From positions 1,598,849 through 1,662,848 of the forward strand of contig DP000238.1 in NCBI GenBank assembly GCA_000200715.1: 64,000 nt of DNA. The letters run 5' to 3'. The notes below the pieces were generated by a model. The model was not told the DNA's origin. It saw only the letters and a program-made list of their open reading frames with translations, and did not search any database. This document shows, piece after piece, positions 1 through 7,672 of this stretch (the stretch's first letter is position 1; each line of letters starts with the position of its first letter). The DNA is from Cenarchaeum symbiosum A (lineage in GTDB: Archaea > Thermoproteota > Nitrososphaeria > Nitrososphaerales > Nitrosopumilaceae). The position numbers and the translations under genes were made by a program.

Positions 1-84
1 AGGATGATCCCCCACAGGGCATTGTTAGCATCCAAGTCTGATTATGAGAAGGTTGCCGAGGACCAGTTGAAGTCGAAAAAATAA
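1..84 (+). CDS. Zinc-ribbon array protein, copy 1 (3' end only)
   Basis: This is the last 27 codons of a gene cut by the window edge, ending in TAA. The tail motif PHRALLASKSDYEKV followed by AEDQLKSKK is nearly identical to the C-termini of the copies ending at 639, 1119, 1604 and 2085, so this is another member of the same small CxxC..CxxC family. The zinc ligands lie outside the window. The DNA after its stop also resembles the spacers of the array, although it diverges more than the later spacers do from each other. Function is unknown. Confidence 0.75.
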   Translation, partial: RMIPHRALLASKSDYEKVAEDQLKSKK

Positions 85-370
85 GGCCCGCATCCATACA
101 CAAAGCATCCAGAATTTCTTTTATGCAGCGTGGCCCCCTGTCCCGGACTCGCGTATGGATGGGAATACATGCCTCCGGATCGGTATACCGCATGCGTCAC
201 TCGGGATGATGCTTGTTCCGAGTGTTCAAGACCCTTGGTCCGCGGACTGGCGGCTTGTGCCCGCGGGACGGGCGGCGTCCGGATACGGGCGGGACGCCGG
301 GTCCATCAATCCCAGGATGGGTTGCCGCCTGGCTGGTGCGGGCAGAAAGTTGCACCATAGCCGCAAAATG

Positions 371-377
371 TTAAATT
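371..377 (+). promoter_or_regulatory. TATA-like box of array copy 2
   Basis: TTAAATT within the conserved stretch CCGCAAAATGTTAAATT, centred 26 nt before the ATG at 400. The same box and spacing recur before every complete copy. Confidence 0.6.
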
Positions 378-399
378 CATGTATAGACGCCTATACTGT

Positions 400-639
400 A
401 TGCAGACAGAGGAGGCAAAGGGGGAACGAATAGCGCTGTTCCAGTGCGTAAACTGCTTTTCCTATACCGCCGTGAGGGACGATCCCCGCATGAGCATGGA
501 ATTTGACAACCTATCCACCGGACATGCCTTGATTGTACCCTGCAAGTACTGCGACGGGTTGCAACCCCACAGGGCATTGACGGCATCCAAGTCTGATTAT
601 GAAAAGGTCGCCGAGGACCAGTTGAAATCGAAAAAGTAA
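400..639 (+). CDS. Small zinc-ribbon protein, array copy 2
   Basis: A 79-residue protein with two CxxC pairs (Cys16/Cys19 in CVNC and Cys48/Cys51 in CKYC), a classic single zinc-ribbon spacing, followed by a charged helical tail ending KSKK. It has no signal peptide or membrane segment, so it is probably cytoplasmic; nucleic-acid or protein binding is only a guess. I start it at the second Met (MQTEE) rather than the in-frame ATG at 379. In copies 4 and 5 the upstream ATG runs into a stop, and the TTAAATT box at 371-377 lies 26 nt before this ATG, as expected for a leaderless archaeal transcript. It belongs to a family of at least six copies here. Confidence 0.8.
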   Translation: MQTEEAKGERIALFQCVNCFSYTAVRDDPRMSMEFDNLSTGHALIVPCKYCDGLQPHRALTASKSDYEKVAEDQLKSKK

Positions 640-850
640 GGCCCGTGCCCGCAAAGCATCCCCGGAAGCTGCTCTTATGCAGCGTGCCCCGCGATTGGCA
701 TGAAAAGGCCCCCCGGGCTTGCCCGCATCTCGGAACCGGCTTGGTTCAAGGGTGTGGTTTCAGACAGGGCAGTGCATGGTTGGCCCCCGATCAGGACCGG
801 CGTGGGCCGTGGGGAACAATTCCGAAAGTTGCGCCCATGACCGCAAAATG

Positions 851-857
851 TTAAATT
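851..857 (+). promoter_or_regulatory. TATA-like box of array copy 3
   Basis: TTAAATT 26 nt before the ATG at 880, in the same conserved context as the other copies. Confidence 0.6.
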
Positions 858-879
858 CATGTATGGTTGCTTGTATCAT

Positions 880-1119
880 ATGCAGACAGAAGGGGCAAAG
901 GAGGAGCGGGTAGCGGTGTTTCTGTGCACGAACTGTTTTTTCTATACTGGCGCAAGGGACGATCCCCGCATGAGTATAGAATTCGACAATCTGGGCAGTG
1001 AACGGGTCCTGCTTATGTACTGCAAACACTGCAACGGACCGAACCCCCACCGCGCATTGATGGCATCCAAGTCGGATTATGAGAAGGTTGTCGAGGACCA
1101 GTTGAAATCAAAAAAATAA
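880..1119 (+). CDS. Small zinc-ribbon protein, array copy 3
   Basis: A 79-residue paralogue with the same zinc-ribbon layout (CTNC at 16-19, CKHC at 48-51) and the same basic tail. It starts at the conserved MQTEG Met, 26 nt after a TTAAATT box at 851-857; an in-frame ATG at 859 is not conserved as a start in other copies. It differs from copy 2 mainly between the two CxxC pairs and just before the second pair, while the core 'RDDPRMS' and the C-terminal ASKSDYEKV helix are kept. Gene and spacer are repeated together, which points to unequal crossing-over. Function is unknown. Confidence 0.8.
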   Translation: MQTEGAKEERVAVFLCTNCFFYTGARDDPRMSIEFDNLGSERVLLMYCKHCNGPNPHRALMASKSDYEKVVEDQLKSKK

Positions 1120-1335
1120 GGCCCGTACTAGCTTGTAAAGCATCCCCGTAAGCTGCCCTTATGCGGCGTGCACCCTGATTGTCATGAAAAGGCACCCCCG
1201 GGCTTGACCGCATCCTATAACCGGCTTGGTTCAAGGGTGCGGTTTCAGATAGGGCAGTGCATGGTTGGCCCCCGATCAGGACCGGTGTGGGCCGGGGGGA
1301 ACAGTTCCGAAAGTTGCGCCCATGACCGCAAAATG

Positions 1336-1342
1336 TTAAATT
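1336..1342 (+). promoter_or_regulatory. TATA-like box of array copy 4
   Basis: TTAAATT 26 nt before the ATG at 1365. The spacing excludes the ATG at 1344, which would lie almost inside the box and is followed by a stop. Confidence 0.6.
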
Positions 1343-1364
1343 CATGCATAGGCGCCTATAGCGT

Positions 1365-1604
1365 ATGCAGGTAGAAGGGGCAAAGGAGGAGCGGGTAGCG
1401 GTGTTCCTGTGCACGAACTGTTTTTTCTATACCGCCGTAAGGGACGATCCCCGCATGAGTATAGAATATGACAATCTGCCCAGCGAGCATGACCCGTTTA
1501 TGCCCTGCAAACACTGCAACAGGTTGTACTCCCACCGGGTATTGATGGCATCCAAGTCGGATTATGAAAGGATCGTCAAGGACCAGCTAAAGTCGAAAAA
1601 ATAA
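1365..1604 (+). CDS. Small zinc-ribbon protein, array copy 4
   Basis: A 79-residue member of the array (CTNC and CKHC pairs at the family positions). This copy fixes the start for the whole family: the upstream ATG at 1344 is followed by an in-frame TAG within six codons, so only the MQVEG Met, 26 nt after the TTAAATT box at 1336-1342, can be used. Its first half is almost identical to copy 5; divergence is concentrated in the segment around residues 41-58, between the CxxC pairs and after the second pair. Function is unknown. Confidence 0.8.
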   Translation: MQVEGAKEERVAVFLCTNCFFYTAVRDDPRMSIEYDNLPSEHDPFMPCKHCNRLYSHRVLMASKSDYERIVKDQLKSKK

Positions 1605-1816
1605 GGCCCGTGCCCGCAAAGCATCCCCGTAAGATGCCCTTATGCGGCGTGCACCCTGATTGGCATGAAAAGGCTCCCCCGGGCTTGCCCGCATCCCGGA
1701 ACCGGCTTCGCGCAGGGGTGAGATTTCACACCGGGCAGTGCATGGTTGGCCCCCGATCAGGACCGGTGTGGGCCGGGGGGAACAGTTCCGAAAGTTGCGC
1801 CCATGACCGCAAAATG

Positions 1817-1823
1817 TTAAATT
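1817..1823 (+). promoter_or_regulatory. TATA-like box of array copy 5
   Basis: TTAAATT 26 nt before the ATG at 1846. Confidence 0.6.
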
Positions 1824-1845
1824 CATGCATAGGCGCCTATAGCGT

Positions 1846-2085
1846 ATGCAGGCAGAAGGGGCAAAGGAGGAGCGGGTAGCGGTGTTCCTGTGCACGAACT
1901 GTTTTTTCTATACCGCCGTAAGGGACGATCCCTACATGAGTATAGAATATGACAATCTGCCCAGCGAGCGTGTCCTGTTTATGAACTGCAAACACTGCAA
2001 CAGGCCGCACTACCACCGCGCATTGTTGGCATCCAAGTCGGATTATGAAAAGGTCGTCAAGGACCAGCTAAAGCCGAAAAAATGA
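1846..2085 (+). CDS. Small zinc-ribbon protein, array copy 5
   Basis: A 79-residue member of the array with both CxxC pairs, preceded by its own TTAAATT box at 1817-1823. It is the last copy of the uninterrupted tandem series; the sequence after its TGA stop no longer follows the usual spacer but resembles the spacer after copy 1. Copies 4 and 5 are the most alike in both gene and upstream spacer, suggesting the most recent duplication. Function is unknown. Confidence 0.8.
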   Translation: MQAEGAKEERVAVFLCTNCFFYTAVRDDPYMSIEYDNLPSERVLFMNCKHCNRPHYHRALLASKSDYEKVVKDQLKPKK

Positions 2086-2523
2086 GGAGTCGCGTATGCA
2101 CCCTAGCATGCGAATCGTCTCGGAGGTTGTTTTTATGTGGCGCGATTCCCCCGAGTCGTACTGGTGGCAGGATATGCCCCCGGATCGAGCTGCGGCATGC
2201 TCCCCCAGATGATACGTATACCGAGTATTCGTGCCCCCGCCTGTCGACGGTAGGCCCGTGCCTGTAGACGGGCGCATGATGTCAGGTATGGACAGGATGA
2301 TGGATCCATCAATCCCAAGGAGGTTTGTATCGCGCGGGATCATCGTTACCGGAATAGGTGGTCAAACTGCAGGATATGCGGCCCACCCAGGCTATGTAAT
2401 ATGAGCGGGCCTACAGGGTTGGAACTGGCATGGCCTGCGGTTAGATGTCTGCAGTTCATCCGTTGCCGGTTTTAACAGATCGGGCTCATTTTAGGCCGTA
2501 TCCGGGGCGTCAAGCTTGTGTTC
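2086..2523. other. Intergenic region with decayed spacer similarity
   Basis: No convincing gene. Parts resemble the spacer after copy 1 (shared 'GCCCCCGGATCG' type block, 'CCGAGTATTCG', and 'ATCCATCAATCCCA' near 2303), which suggests an eroded member of the array. Short ORFs on both strands here look like noise. Confidence 0.45.
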
Positions 2524-3120
2524 TTACAATGGAGGGGGATACAAATTAACTTTTATCGTACAGTCGATTACAGCCTCGCCCGAGTTTTCCTCCTTTTTTA
2601 TTTGGAAATTCATGAGTGTGCCGTAAGTCGTAACCATTTCTGTCGTGCCACGATCACCGCTACAGAGCACATCCCATGCACCAAGTGTGCCTGGTTTGGA
2701 CTTACTTGCCTGTAGAAAATACCCTATGGAACTGACAGTTGCAGGTATGGTAAATCTCAATATTATATACGATGGGCGATCATCCCCCGGTTTATTTATA
2801 TCGCGATCGGCCGTTTCTTGAAGATTACCTATTTTGATCGTCATTGACTTTGTGGGAAGCAAATCCTCAGAAGTTCCGGGTATCACAAGCTCAGCTTTTT
2901 TTGAGAGAAACATCACGCGGCATATCTTACTTATGTCCATGTAGCGCAAAACGGTGTCGCGCATAAAAATATTTACGCACGGGCAGGTCAGGGACTCGGG
3001 TTTAGACACAGGGATAAAACCATCAAAGTGGGATCTGGCAGATCGCAGGTTTGCGCCGACGAGGATCTCCCACCGTGTGAGCAGGCACCCGATCAGGCAC
3101 CCCATGGCCCCCGGCAGCAA
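2524..3120 (-). CDS. Hypothetical protein between array copies
   Basis: An opposing ORF of up to 198 codons separating array copies 5 and 6. The first ~50 residues look unnatural, so translation may begin at an internal Met such as the ATG at 3105 (MGCLIG) or the MRDTV Met further in. The rest has a plausible mix of alternating hydrophobic and polar residues, suggesting a beta-rich domain. I recognise no motif, and no clear TATA box precedes it. The stretch is less GC-rich than its surroundings, so it may be a recent insertion into the array. It could also be spurious. Confidence 0.4.
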   Translation of the reverse strand: MLPGAMGCLIGCLLTRWEILVGANLRSARSHFDGFIPVSKPESLTCPCVNIFMRDTVLRYMDISKICRVMFLSKKAELVIPGTSEDLLPTKSMTIKIGNLQETADRDINKPGDDRPSYIILRFTIPATVSSIGYFLQASKSKPGTLGAWDVLCSGDRGTTEMVTTYGTLMNFQIKKEENSGEAVIDCTIKVNLYPPPL

Positions 3121-3209
3121 GGTGCGCGTTCACAGTGCATGGATCTTTCGGCCGGATGCCGTCAAATCCGTGTGCGGCGCATACGCTCGCCGTTTATAAC
3201 CACAAAATG

Positions 3210-3216
3210 TTAAATT
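3210..3216 (+). promoter_or_regulatory. TATA-like box of array copy 6
   Basis: TTAAATT 26 nt before the ATG at 3239, embedded in the same CACAAAATG context. It shows the promoter was retained with the displaced copy. Confidence 0.6.
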
Positions 3217-3238
3217 GATGCACAGGCGCCCATACCGC

Positions 3239-3478
3239 ATGCAGACAGAAGGGCCAAGGGGTGCACGGGTACAGCTGTTCCAGTGCATGAACTGTCATTT
3301 CTACACTGCCGTAAGGGACGATCCCCGCATGAGCATCGAACTTGACAATCTGCCCAGCGGGCGTCTCCCGGTCATGCCCTGCAAACACTGCGGCGGGTTG
3401 CACCACCACCGGGTATTGATGGCATCCGAGTCGGATTTTGAAAAAGTAGCCGAGGACCAGTCAAAGCCGAAAAAATAA
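3239..3478 (+). CDS. Small zinc-ribbon protein, array copy 6 (isolated)
   Basis: A sixth paralogue of 79 residues, separated from the tandem block by about 1.1 kb that holds an opposing ORF. It keeps CMNC and CKHC at the family positions and the tail ending QSKPKK. The TTAAATT box at 3210-3216 precedes the ATG by 26 nt. Its N-terminal linker ([10 protein letters not shown]) and its lysine-to-glutamate and tyrosine-to-phenylalanine changes in the tail (ASESDFEKV) make it the most diverged full copy. Its downstream flank (3479 to about 3610) is clearly homologous to the spacers of the array, so it moved or was left behind with its spacer. Confidence 0.78.
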   Translation: MQTEGPRGARVQLFQCMNCHFYTAVRDDPRMSIELDNLPSGRLPVMPCKHCGGLHHHRVLMASESDFEKVAEDQSKPKK

Positions 3479-3610
3479 GGCCCGTGCCCGCAAGGCATGC
3501 CCGGAGGCTGCCCTTGTGCGGAGTCCGCCGATCTGCATGAAAAGGACCCCCAAGCTTGCCCGCATACGGGAGACGGCCCGGTGCAAGGGTGCGGATTTAT
3601 GCCCGGCATC
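3479..3610 (+). repeat. Orphan copy of the array spacer, abutting the rps13 promoter
   Basis: After copy 6 the sequence again shows GGCCCGTGCCCGCAA, the 'GCATGAAAAGGA' block and the 'GCTTGCCCGCAT' block in the order found in the array spacers at 640-760 and 1605-1720. The similarity fades just before the TTTTTATC box of rps13. Confidence 0.6.
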
Positions 3611-3618
3611 CGGCAGGG

Positions 3619-3626
3619 TTTTTATC
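3619..3626 (+). promoter_or_regulatory. TATA box of rps13
   Basis: TTTTTATC centred about 28 nt before the TTG at 3651. It decides the rps13 start in favour of that TTG over upstream in-frame ATGs, which precede the box. Confidence 0.6.
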
Positions 3627-3650
3627 GGGGCTTCCGGGAAGCGTCCACGC

Positions 3651-4199
3651 TTGAGCGCTCAGGAATATAAGCACATAGTGAGGATTCTCGGCAACGATCT
3701 GCCGGGGGAGAAGAAGGCCGTGGTCGGCCTGAGGCAGATACGCGGCATAGGGTACGGCTTTGCCACTGCCATACTGGACGTGCTCAAGATAGACAACAAC
3801 TCCAACATAGGCTACCTCACCGACGAGCAGGTGGCCTCGATAGAGAAGCTTCTGCAGGACCCAGCCGGCGCGGGCTTTCCCACGTGGTTCCTCAACAGGA
3901 GAAAGGACCTCGAGACCGGCGAGGACAGGCACATCTTCACCTCCGATATAGAGTTCACGGTGCGGAACGACGTGGAGAGGGAGCGCGTCTCGGGCAGCTG
4001 GAAGGGCTACCGCCACATGTTCGGGCTCAAGGTCAGGGGGCAGAGGACGCGCAATACCGGAAGAAAGGGCGGCGCCGTGGGCGTGGCCAAGGGCGGCAAG
4101 GTAATGCCGGCAAAGGGCGGTGCGGGTGCGCCGCCGCAGGAAGAGGCTGCCGGCGCGGAGCCCGCAAAGACTGATGCGCCCGAGGAAAAGAAGGCATAG
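3651..4199 (+). CDS. rps13: 30S ribosomal protein S13 (uS13)
   Basis: Small-subunit head protein contacting 16S rRNA and the 50S subunit. The 182-residue product begins (TTG start) [13 protein letters not shown] and carries the family core: the helix-two-turn-helix segment around [14 protein letters not shown] (residues ~24-37), the FLNRR/DLETGED region and the basic '[12 protein letters not shown]' tail typical of archaeal S13. After the tail it has an added Ala/Gly/Glu/Lys-rich extension of about 40 residues. An in-frame ORF runs back to 3516, but the N-terminus there is unlike the family and lies before the promoter. rps4 follows after 3 nt, the usual archaeal S13-S4 order. Confidence 0.93.
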
Positions 4200-4202
4200 A
4201 TC

Positions 4203-4820
4203 ATGGGCGATCCAAAACTTCCAAGGCGCATGTGGAGAAAGCCCAAGAGGCCGTTCAACTATGACCTGAAGATGGAGGAGCTCAGGACGCTCGGCACATT
4301 CGGGCTCAGGACCAAGAGGGAGCTCTGGAAGGCGCATACCGAGCTGTCCAGGGTGAGAAACCAGGCCCGCTCGCTGCTCGCACTGGGGCAGGAGGTCAGG
4401 GAGAGAAAGGAGCCGGTCCTGCTAAGATCGCTTGCGAGGATAGGCCTCGTGGGCAAGGACGCCTCGCTTGATGATGTTCTGAACCTGCAGGTAAACGACC
4501 TGCTCGGCAGGAGGCTGCAGACAATAGTAATGAAAAAGCTCGGCTTTAGCACCCCGTACCAGGCAAGGCAGGCGGTAGTGCACGGGCACATAACGATAAG
4601 CGACAGGGTGGTGACGATCCCATCGTATACGGTATACGTGGAGGAGGAAGGCGACATCAAGCTGACGGGCGGCTCGGCGTTTGCGACAATACTGGAAAAG
4701 TCAAAGCGTGCAGAGGCTGCGGCCAGGGAGGCGGCAGCAGAGGCCGCGGAGGCAGAACAGGCGGCGGCGCAGGCAGCTGCGCCAACGCCAGCACCGGCGG
4801 CAGCTGCTCCCAAGCAGTGA
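4203..4820 (+). CDS. rps4: 30S ribosomal protein S4 (uS4)
   Basis: Primary 16S rRNA-binding protein of the small subunit. 205 residues: an archaeal/eukaryotic-type N-terminus (MGDPKLPRRMWRKPKRPF), then the S4 RNA-binding domain around residues 103-160, including DLLGRRLQTIV and 'ARQAVVHGHITISDRVV'. The last ~45 residues are an Ala/Glu/Pro low-complexity tail, as in the neighbouring S13; such acidic alanine-rich tails on both proteins are a local oddity. It is co-transcribed with rps13. The archaeal S11 and RNA polymerase genes that often follow are absent; glmS comes next from its own promoter. Confidence 0.95.
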   Translation: MGDPKLPRRMWRKPKRPFNYDLKMEELRTLGTFGLRTKRELWKAHTELSRVRNQARSLLALGQEVRERKEPVLLRSLARIGLVGKDASLDDVLNLQVNDLLGRRLQTIVMKKLGFSTPYQARQAVVHGHITISDRVVTIPSYTVYVEEEGDIKLTGGSAFATILEKSKRAEAAAREAAAEAAEAEQAAAQAAAPTPAPAAAAPKQ

Positions 4821-4840
4821 GTTATTCCGGGGCGGATCAG

Positions 4841-4847
4841 TAAATAA
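4841..4847 (+). promoter_or_regulatory. TATA box of glmS
   Basis: TAAATAA, 28 nt before the ATG at 4872. It supports the start that puts Cys at position 2. Confidence 0.5.
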
Positions 4848-4871
4848 GGCGCAGTGGGGCCGGATCCGACG

Positions 4872-6629
4872 ATGTGTTCGATAATAGGATACCGCGGGGA
4901 CGGCCCTGCCGCCCCCGTGATAGTAAGCGGCCTCAAAAGAATGGAGTACAGGGGGTACGACAGCGTGGGGGTTGCCACGCAGACCGGCTCTGGAATATCC
5001 CTCAAAAAGGGCGTCGGACGCGTAGCGGAGGTGAACCAGTCAGCCGGCCTCGACGGGATGCCCGGCACCATAGGGATAGGCCACACGCGCTGGGCCACGC
5101 ACGGGCAGGTGACCGATGCCAACGCGCACCCGCATGCATGCAACTCGGGGGCGGTGGCGGTGGTCCACAACGGGACGATAGAGAACTTTGAGGAGCTCAA
5201 AAAGGGCCTCTCGGCGGCCGGCTACAGTTTCACAAGCGAGACCGACACCGAGGTGATAGCCAACCAGCTGCAAAAGAACTATTCTGCCGAAGAGGGCGCC
5301 GAGTCGGCCCTTCTCAAGACGCTCCCCGAGCTGCGCGGCAGGTACGCGTTTGTGGCCATGTTCGAGGACGGCACCATGGTTGCAGCCAGGCTGCACGAGC
5401 CCCTTATCGTGGGGGTGGGGGAGGACTCGTACTTTCTATCCAGCGATGTGCTCGGGTTCATAGAGAGGACGGACGACGCGATATACATCGACAACGGGTG
5501 CTTTGTGGTGGTCGATGAAAAAGGCATGCGGATAAGCAGGTTCGACGGGACCCCAGTGAGGCCGCAGATAACCAAGGTCTCAAAGGAGATAGCCGACGCG
5601 TACAAGGGCGACTATGCCCACTTTACCCTCAAGGAAATATCCGAGCAGCCAGACACAATACTGCGCTGCGGGGGCGACGGCGGGGCCGTTGAACAGATGG
5701 CCGGTGAGATCAGGCGCGCGGGAACAGCATACATAACGGGCAGCGGGACAAGCTACAATGCCGCGCTCGTCGCCCGGCATGTAATGTCAAAGTACGCAGA
5801 TACAAGGCTCGAGCCGATAATAGCAAGCGAGCTGCCCCATTCGCCGTTTTCCGCGGGCGAGGGATCCGTCTTCATTGCCGTGTCCCAGAGCGGCGAGAGC
5901 GCAGACGTGATAGATGCCGCCGCAATAGCGAGGGATTCGGGGGCCAGGATCGTCTCGATAGTCAACATGCGGACATCGTCCCTTGCGCGCGAATCAGACG
6001 TTGTAGTGGGGATGAACTGCGGGCCCGAGATTGGCGTGGCCGCTACAAAGAGCTTTACGTCGCAGCTCGGCATAATATACAAGATGGCCGACATAATAGG
6101 CGGCGGGCGCGCCGGTGCCGACTTTGCCGCGGTCTCAAAGGCGATATCGGGGATACTTTCCGACCACGCGGGGATAAAGAAGCTTGCCGGCGAGCTCAGG
6201 GATGTAACGGACATGTACGTGCTCGGCAGGGGCGTGCACTATCCAATGGCCGCCGAGGCCGCCCTAAAGCTCAAGGAGCTCACATATGTGCACGCAGAGG
6301 GCATACCGGGCGGGGAGCTCAAGCACGGCCCGCTTGCCCTGATGGGCCCCGGCGTATATGCCGTGATAATGAACCCCGCAGATTCCACCTATGAGGATAC
6401 GCTGACCGGCGCCAGGGAGATCAGGGCCAGGGGCGCCAAGATAATAGGAATCTCGGATAAAAACAGCGATGTATACGACCACTGGGTGGAGCTTCCACGG
6501 GTAGGCGAATCGTCGTACCCGCTAGTCGAGATGGTGCCCGTGCAGCTGCTGGCCTACTATCTTGCATTAGAAAAGGACACGGATCCCGACCATCCCAGAA
6601 ACCTCGCAAAGTCGGTCACTGTGCGCTGA
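4872..6629 (+). CDS. glmS: Glutamine-fructose-6-phosphate aminotransferase
   Basis: Makes glucosamine-6-phosphate from fructose-6-phosphate and glutamine, the entry to UDP-GlcNAc and surface glycans. 585 residues, full length. The N-terminal Ntn-type glutaminase domain starts MCSIIGYRG with Cys2 as nucleophile after Met removal, and contains 'GHTRWATHG' and 'HNGTIENF'. Two SIS isomerase domains follow, with SGTSYNAA and 'SQSGESADV', then the conserved 'GIPGGELKHGPLAL' and the C-terminal NLAKSVTV motif. An upstream in-frame Met at 4854 would bury the catalytic cysteine, so it is rejected. The 3' end overlaps the opposing CobT-like gene by 14 nt. Confidence 0.96.
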   Translation: MCSIIGYRGDGPAAPVIVSGLKRMEYRGYDSVGVATQTGSGISLKKGVGRVAEVNQSAGLDGMPGTIGIGHTRWATHGQVTDANAHPHACNSGAVAVVHNGTIENFEELKKGLSAAGYSFTSETDTEVIANQLQKNYSAEEGAESALLKTLPELRGRYAFVAMFEDGTMVAARLHEPLIVGVGEDSYFLSSDVLGFIERTDDAIYIDNGCFVVVDEKGMRISRFDGTPVRPQITKVSKEIADAYKGDYAHFTLKEISEQPDTILRCGGDGGAVEQMAGEIRRAGTAYITGSGTSYNAALVARHVMSKYADTRLEPIIASELPHSPFSAGEGSVFIAVSQSGESADVIDAAAIARDSGARIVSIVNMRTSSLARESDVVVGMNCGPEIGVAATKSFTSQLGIIYKMADIIGGGRAGADFAAVSKAISGILSDHAGIKKLAGELRDVTDMYVLGRGVHYPMAAEAALKLKELTYVHAEGIPGGELKHGPLALMGPGVYAVIMNPADSTYEDTLTGAREIRARGAKIIGISDKNSDVYDHWVELPRVGESSYPLVEMVPVQLLAYYLALEKDTDPDHPRNLAKSVTVR

Positions 6630-7671
6630 GCACCCGCCGGTATTCATCTTCTGCAAGCGGGAGAAACTCGCGCGGCCCTGTTCCCGTCTTGAGCATTGCT
6701 GCCGTGATGGCGCCCCCCGCGCCGGCGCCCTCTTTTGCAAACCCCTCGGAGAAGGCGCGCAGGCCAGGCTCTTTGGACTTTGATAGCAGGGGGTCGACTG
6801 AGATTACAGGCACGCCTGCCGCCCCGACCGACTCTACAAGGTCCGCTGATTCATCGTCTACAACGTATGAAGTGGTGGCCACGGCTACGCCGCCGCCTAT
6901 TCCCAGCTTTTCCCCCAGCGCGAGTACCGCCGCCATCTGCGTGCCGCCCGCCAGCAGGACCTTTGATGAGCCGCAGGCGCCGCTTGCCATCCCCGCGACT
7001 ACAGGGATCATCGGGTCGCCAAGCGAGGCTGCCACCGAGAACGGGTCTTCAGAAACGCCCCTCCTGAGCGCATTTTCCACTACATGCTCCTTGAGCTCGA
7101 CGGGATTCTCGGGCATGCTGGAGCTGACCCTAGCTTTTCTTCCAAGGCCCCTGAGCACGCCCAGCGCGGTGGTCGTCCCCCCGGGGATGCTCTCGCCTAT
7201 CACCAGACAGTCCGTCAGCGAGGAGAGCGTCCTGCCGATTATCCTGCCATAGTCTATAGCCCGGAGCAGGTCGTCGCGGGCCATGGCGGGCCCCTGCGTT
7301 ATGTTGCCGCCCCAGTGCAATCCGGTCTCCATGTAGGGCATCATGGGGGGTACCTTGCTGCCCGCGCCTATCACTACATGGGGGATGCTAGCCGATTCGA
7401 GCGCGGCCTTTGTGAGCAAAGCGGGCGTGGGCTTGCCGTCAGGGGTCATGGGGATCCCGTCTATTGACCTGCAGCGCCCATAGTGAAGAAACTCGGCGTC
7501 GGCTGGCGGCGTGTACTGGAACAGCTCAGGCGCCGCGCCGGCGGCAGTTATGCCAGGTATCTCGCACGTCTCTGTATATGATATCACCAGTGAGAACAGG
7601 AATTTGCCGCTGCCCAGTGATTCCACCAGCTCCTCCCCGCCGGGCGGGCCGTGCACCTCTATGCCTTCCAA
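6616..7671 (-). CDS. CobT-like nicotinate mononucleotide phosphoribosyltransferase (UPF0284 family)
   Basis: A 351-residue member of the archaeal family related to nicotinate-nucleotide:dimethylbenzimidazole phosphoribosyltransferase, which activates the lower ligand of cobalamin. Visible features: 'GAGSKVPPMMPY' and GGNITQGPAM, the glycine-rich 'ESIPGGTTTALGVLRGLG', and GMASGACGSSKVLLAGGTQ (about residues 228-246), matching the phosphate/nucleotide pocket of that family. Start is TTG. It follows the MBL hydrolase gene by 1 nt and ends in a 14 nt convergent overlap with glmS. Substrate is by family analogy only. Confidence 0.8.
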   Translation of the reverse strand: MEGIEVHGPPGGEELVESLGSGKFLFSLVISYTETCEIPGITAAGAAPELFQYTPPADAEFLHYGRCRSIDGIPMTPDGKPTPALLTKAALESASIPHVVIGAGSKVPPMMPYMETGLHWGGNITQGPAMARDDLLRAIDYGRIIGRTLSSLTDCLVIGESIPGGTTTALGVLRGLGRKARVSSSMPENPVELKEHVVENALRRGVSEDPFSVAASLGDPMIPVVAGMASGACGSSKVLLAGGTQMAAVLALGEKLGIGGGVAVATTSYVVDDESADLVESVGAAGVPVISVDPLLSKSKEPGLRAFSEGFAKEGAGAGGAITAAMLKTGTGPREFLPLAEDEYRRVLSAQ

Positions 7672-7672
7672 G

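Larger units (their letters stand above)
361..2085 (+). repeat. Tandem array of a ~480 bp gene-plus-spacer unit
   Basis: Start codons of copies 2-5 lie at 400, 880, 1365 and 1846, giving periods of 480, 485 and 481 bp. The spacers between copies are as similar as the genes: each contains GGCCCGT after the stop, an 'AAGCATCCCC' block, 'CATGAAAAGG', a 'GGCAGTGCATGGTTGGCCCCCG' type block (written here only in outline), 'AACAGTTCCGAAAGTTGCGCC' or close variants, then the TATA box. Conservation of non-coding DNA implies recent duplication or ongoing homogenisation rather than purifying selection on protein alone. Confidence 0.8.

Noticed and set aside
379-399. Upstream ATG as start of the zinc-ribbon proteins
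   Set aside because: It overlaps the promoter region, is interrupted by a stop in copies 4 and 5, and has the wrong distance to the TATA box.
361-2085. Direct repeats as a CRISPR array
   Set aside because: Units are ~480 bp and contain full genes and promoters, with no short repeat-spacer alternation.
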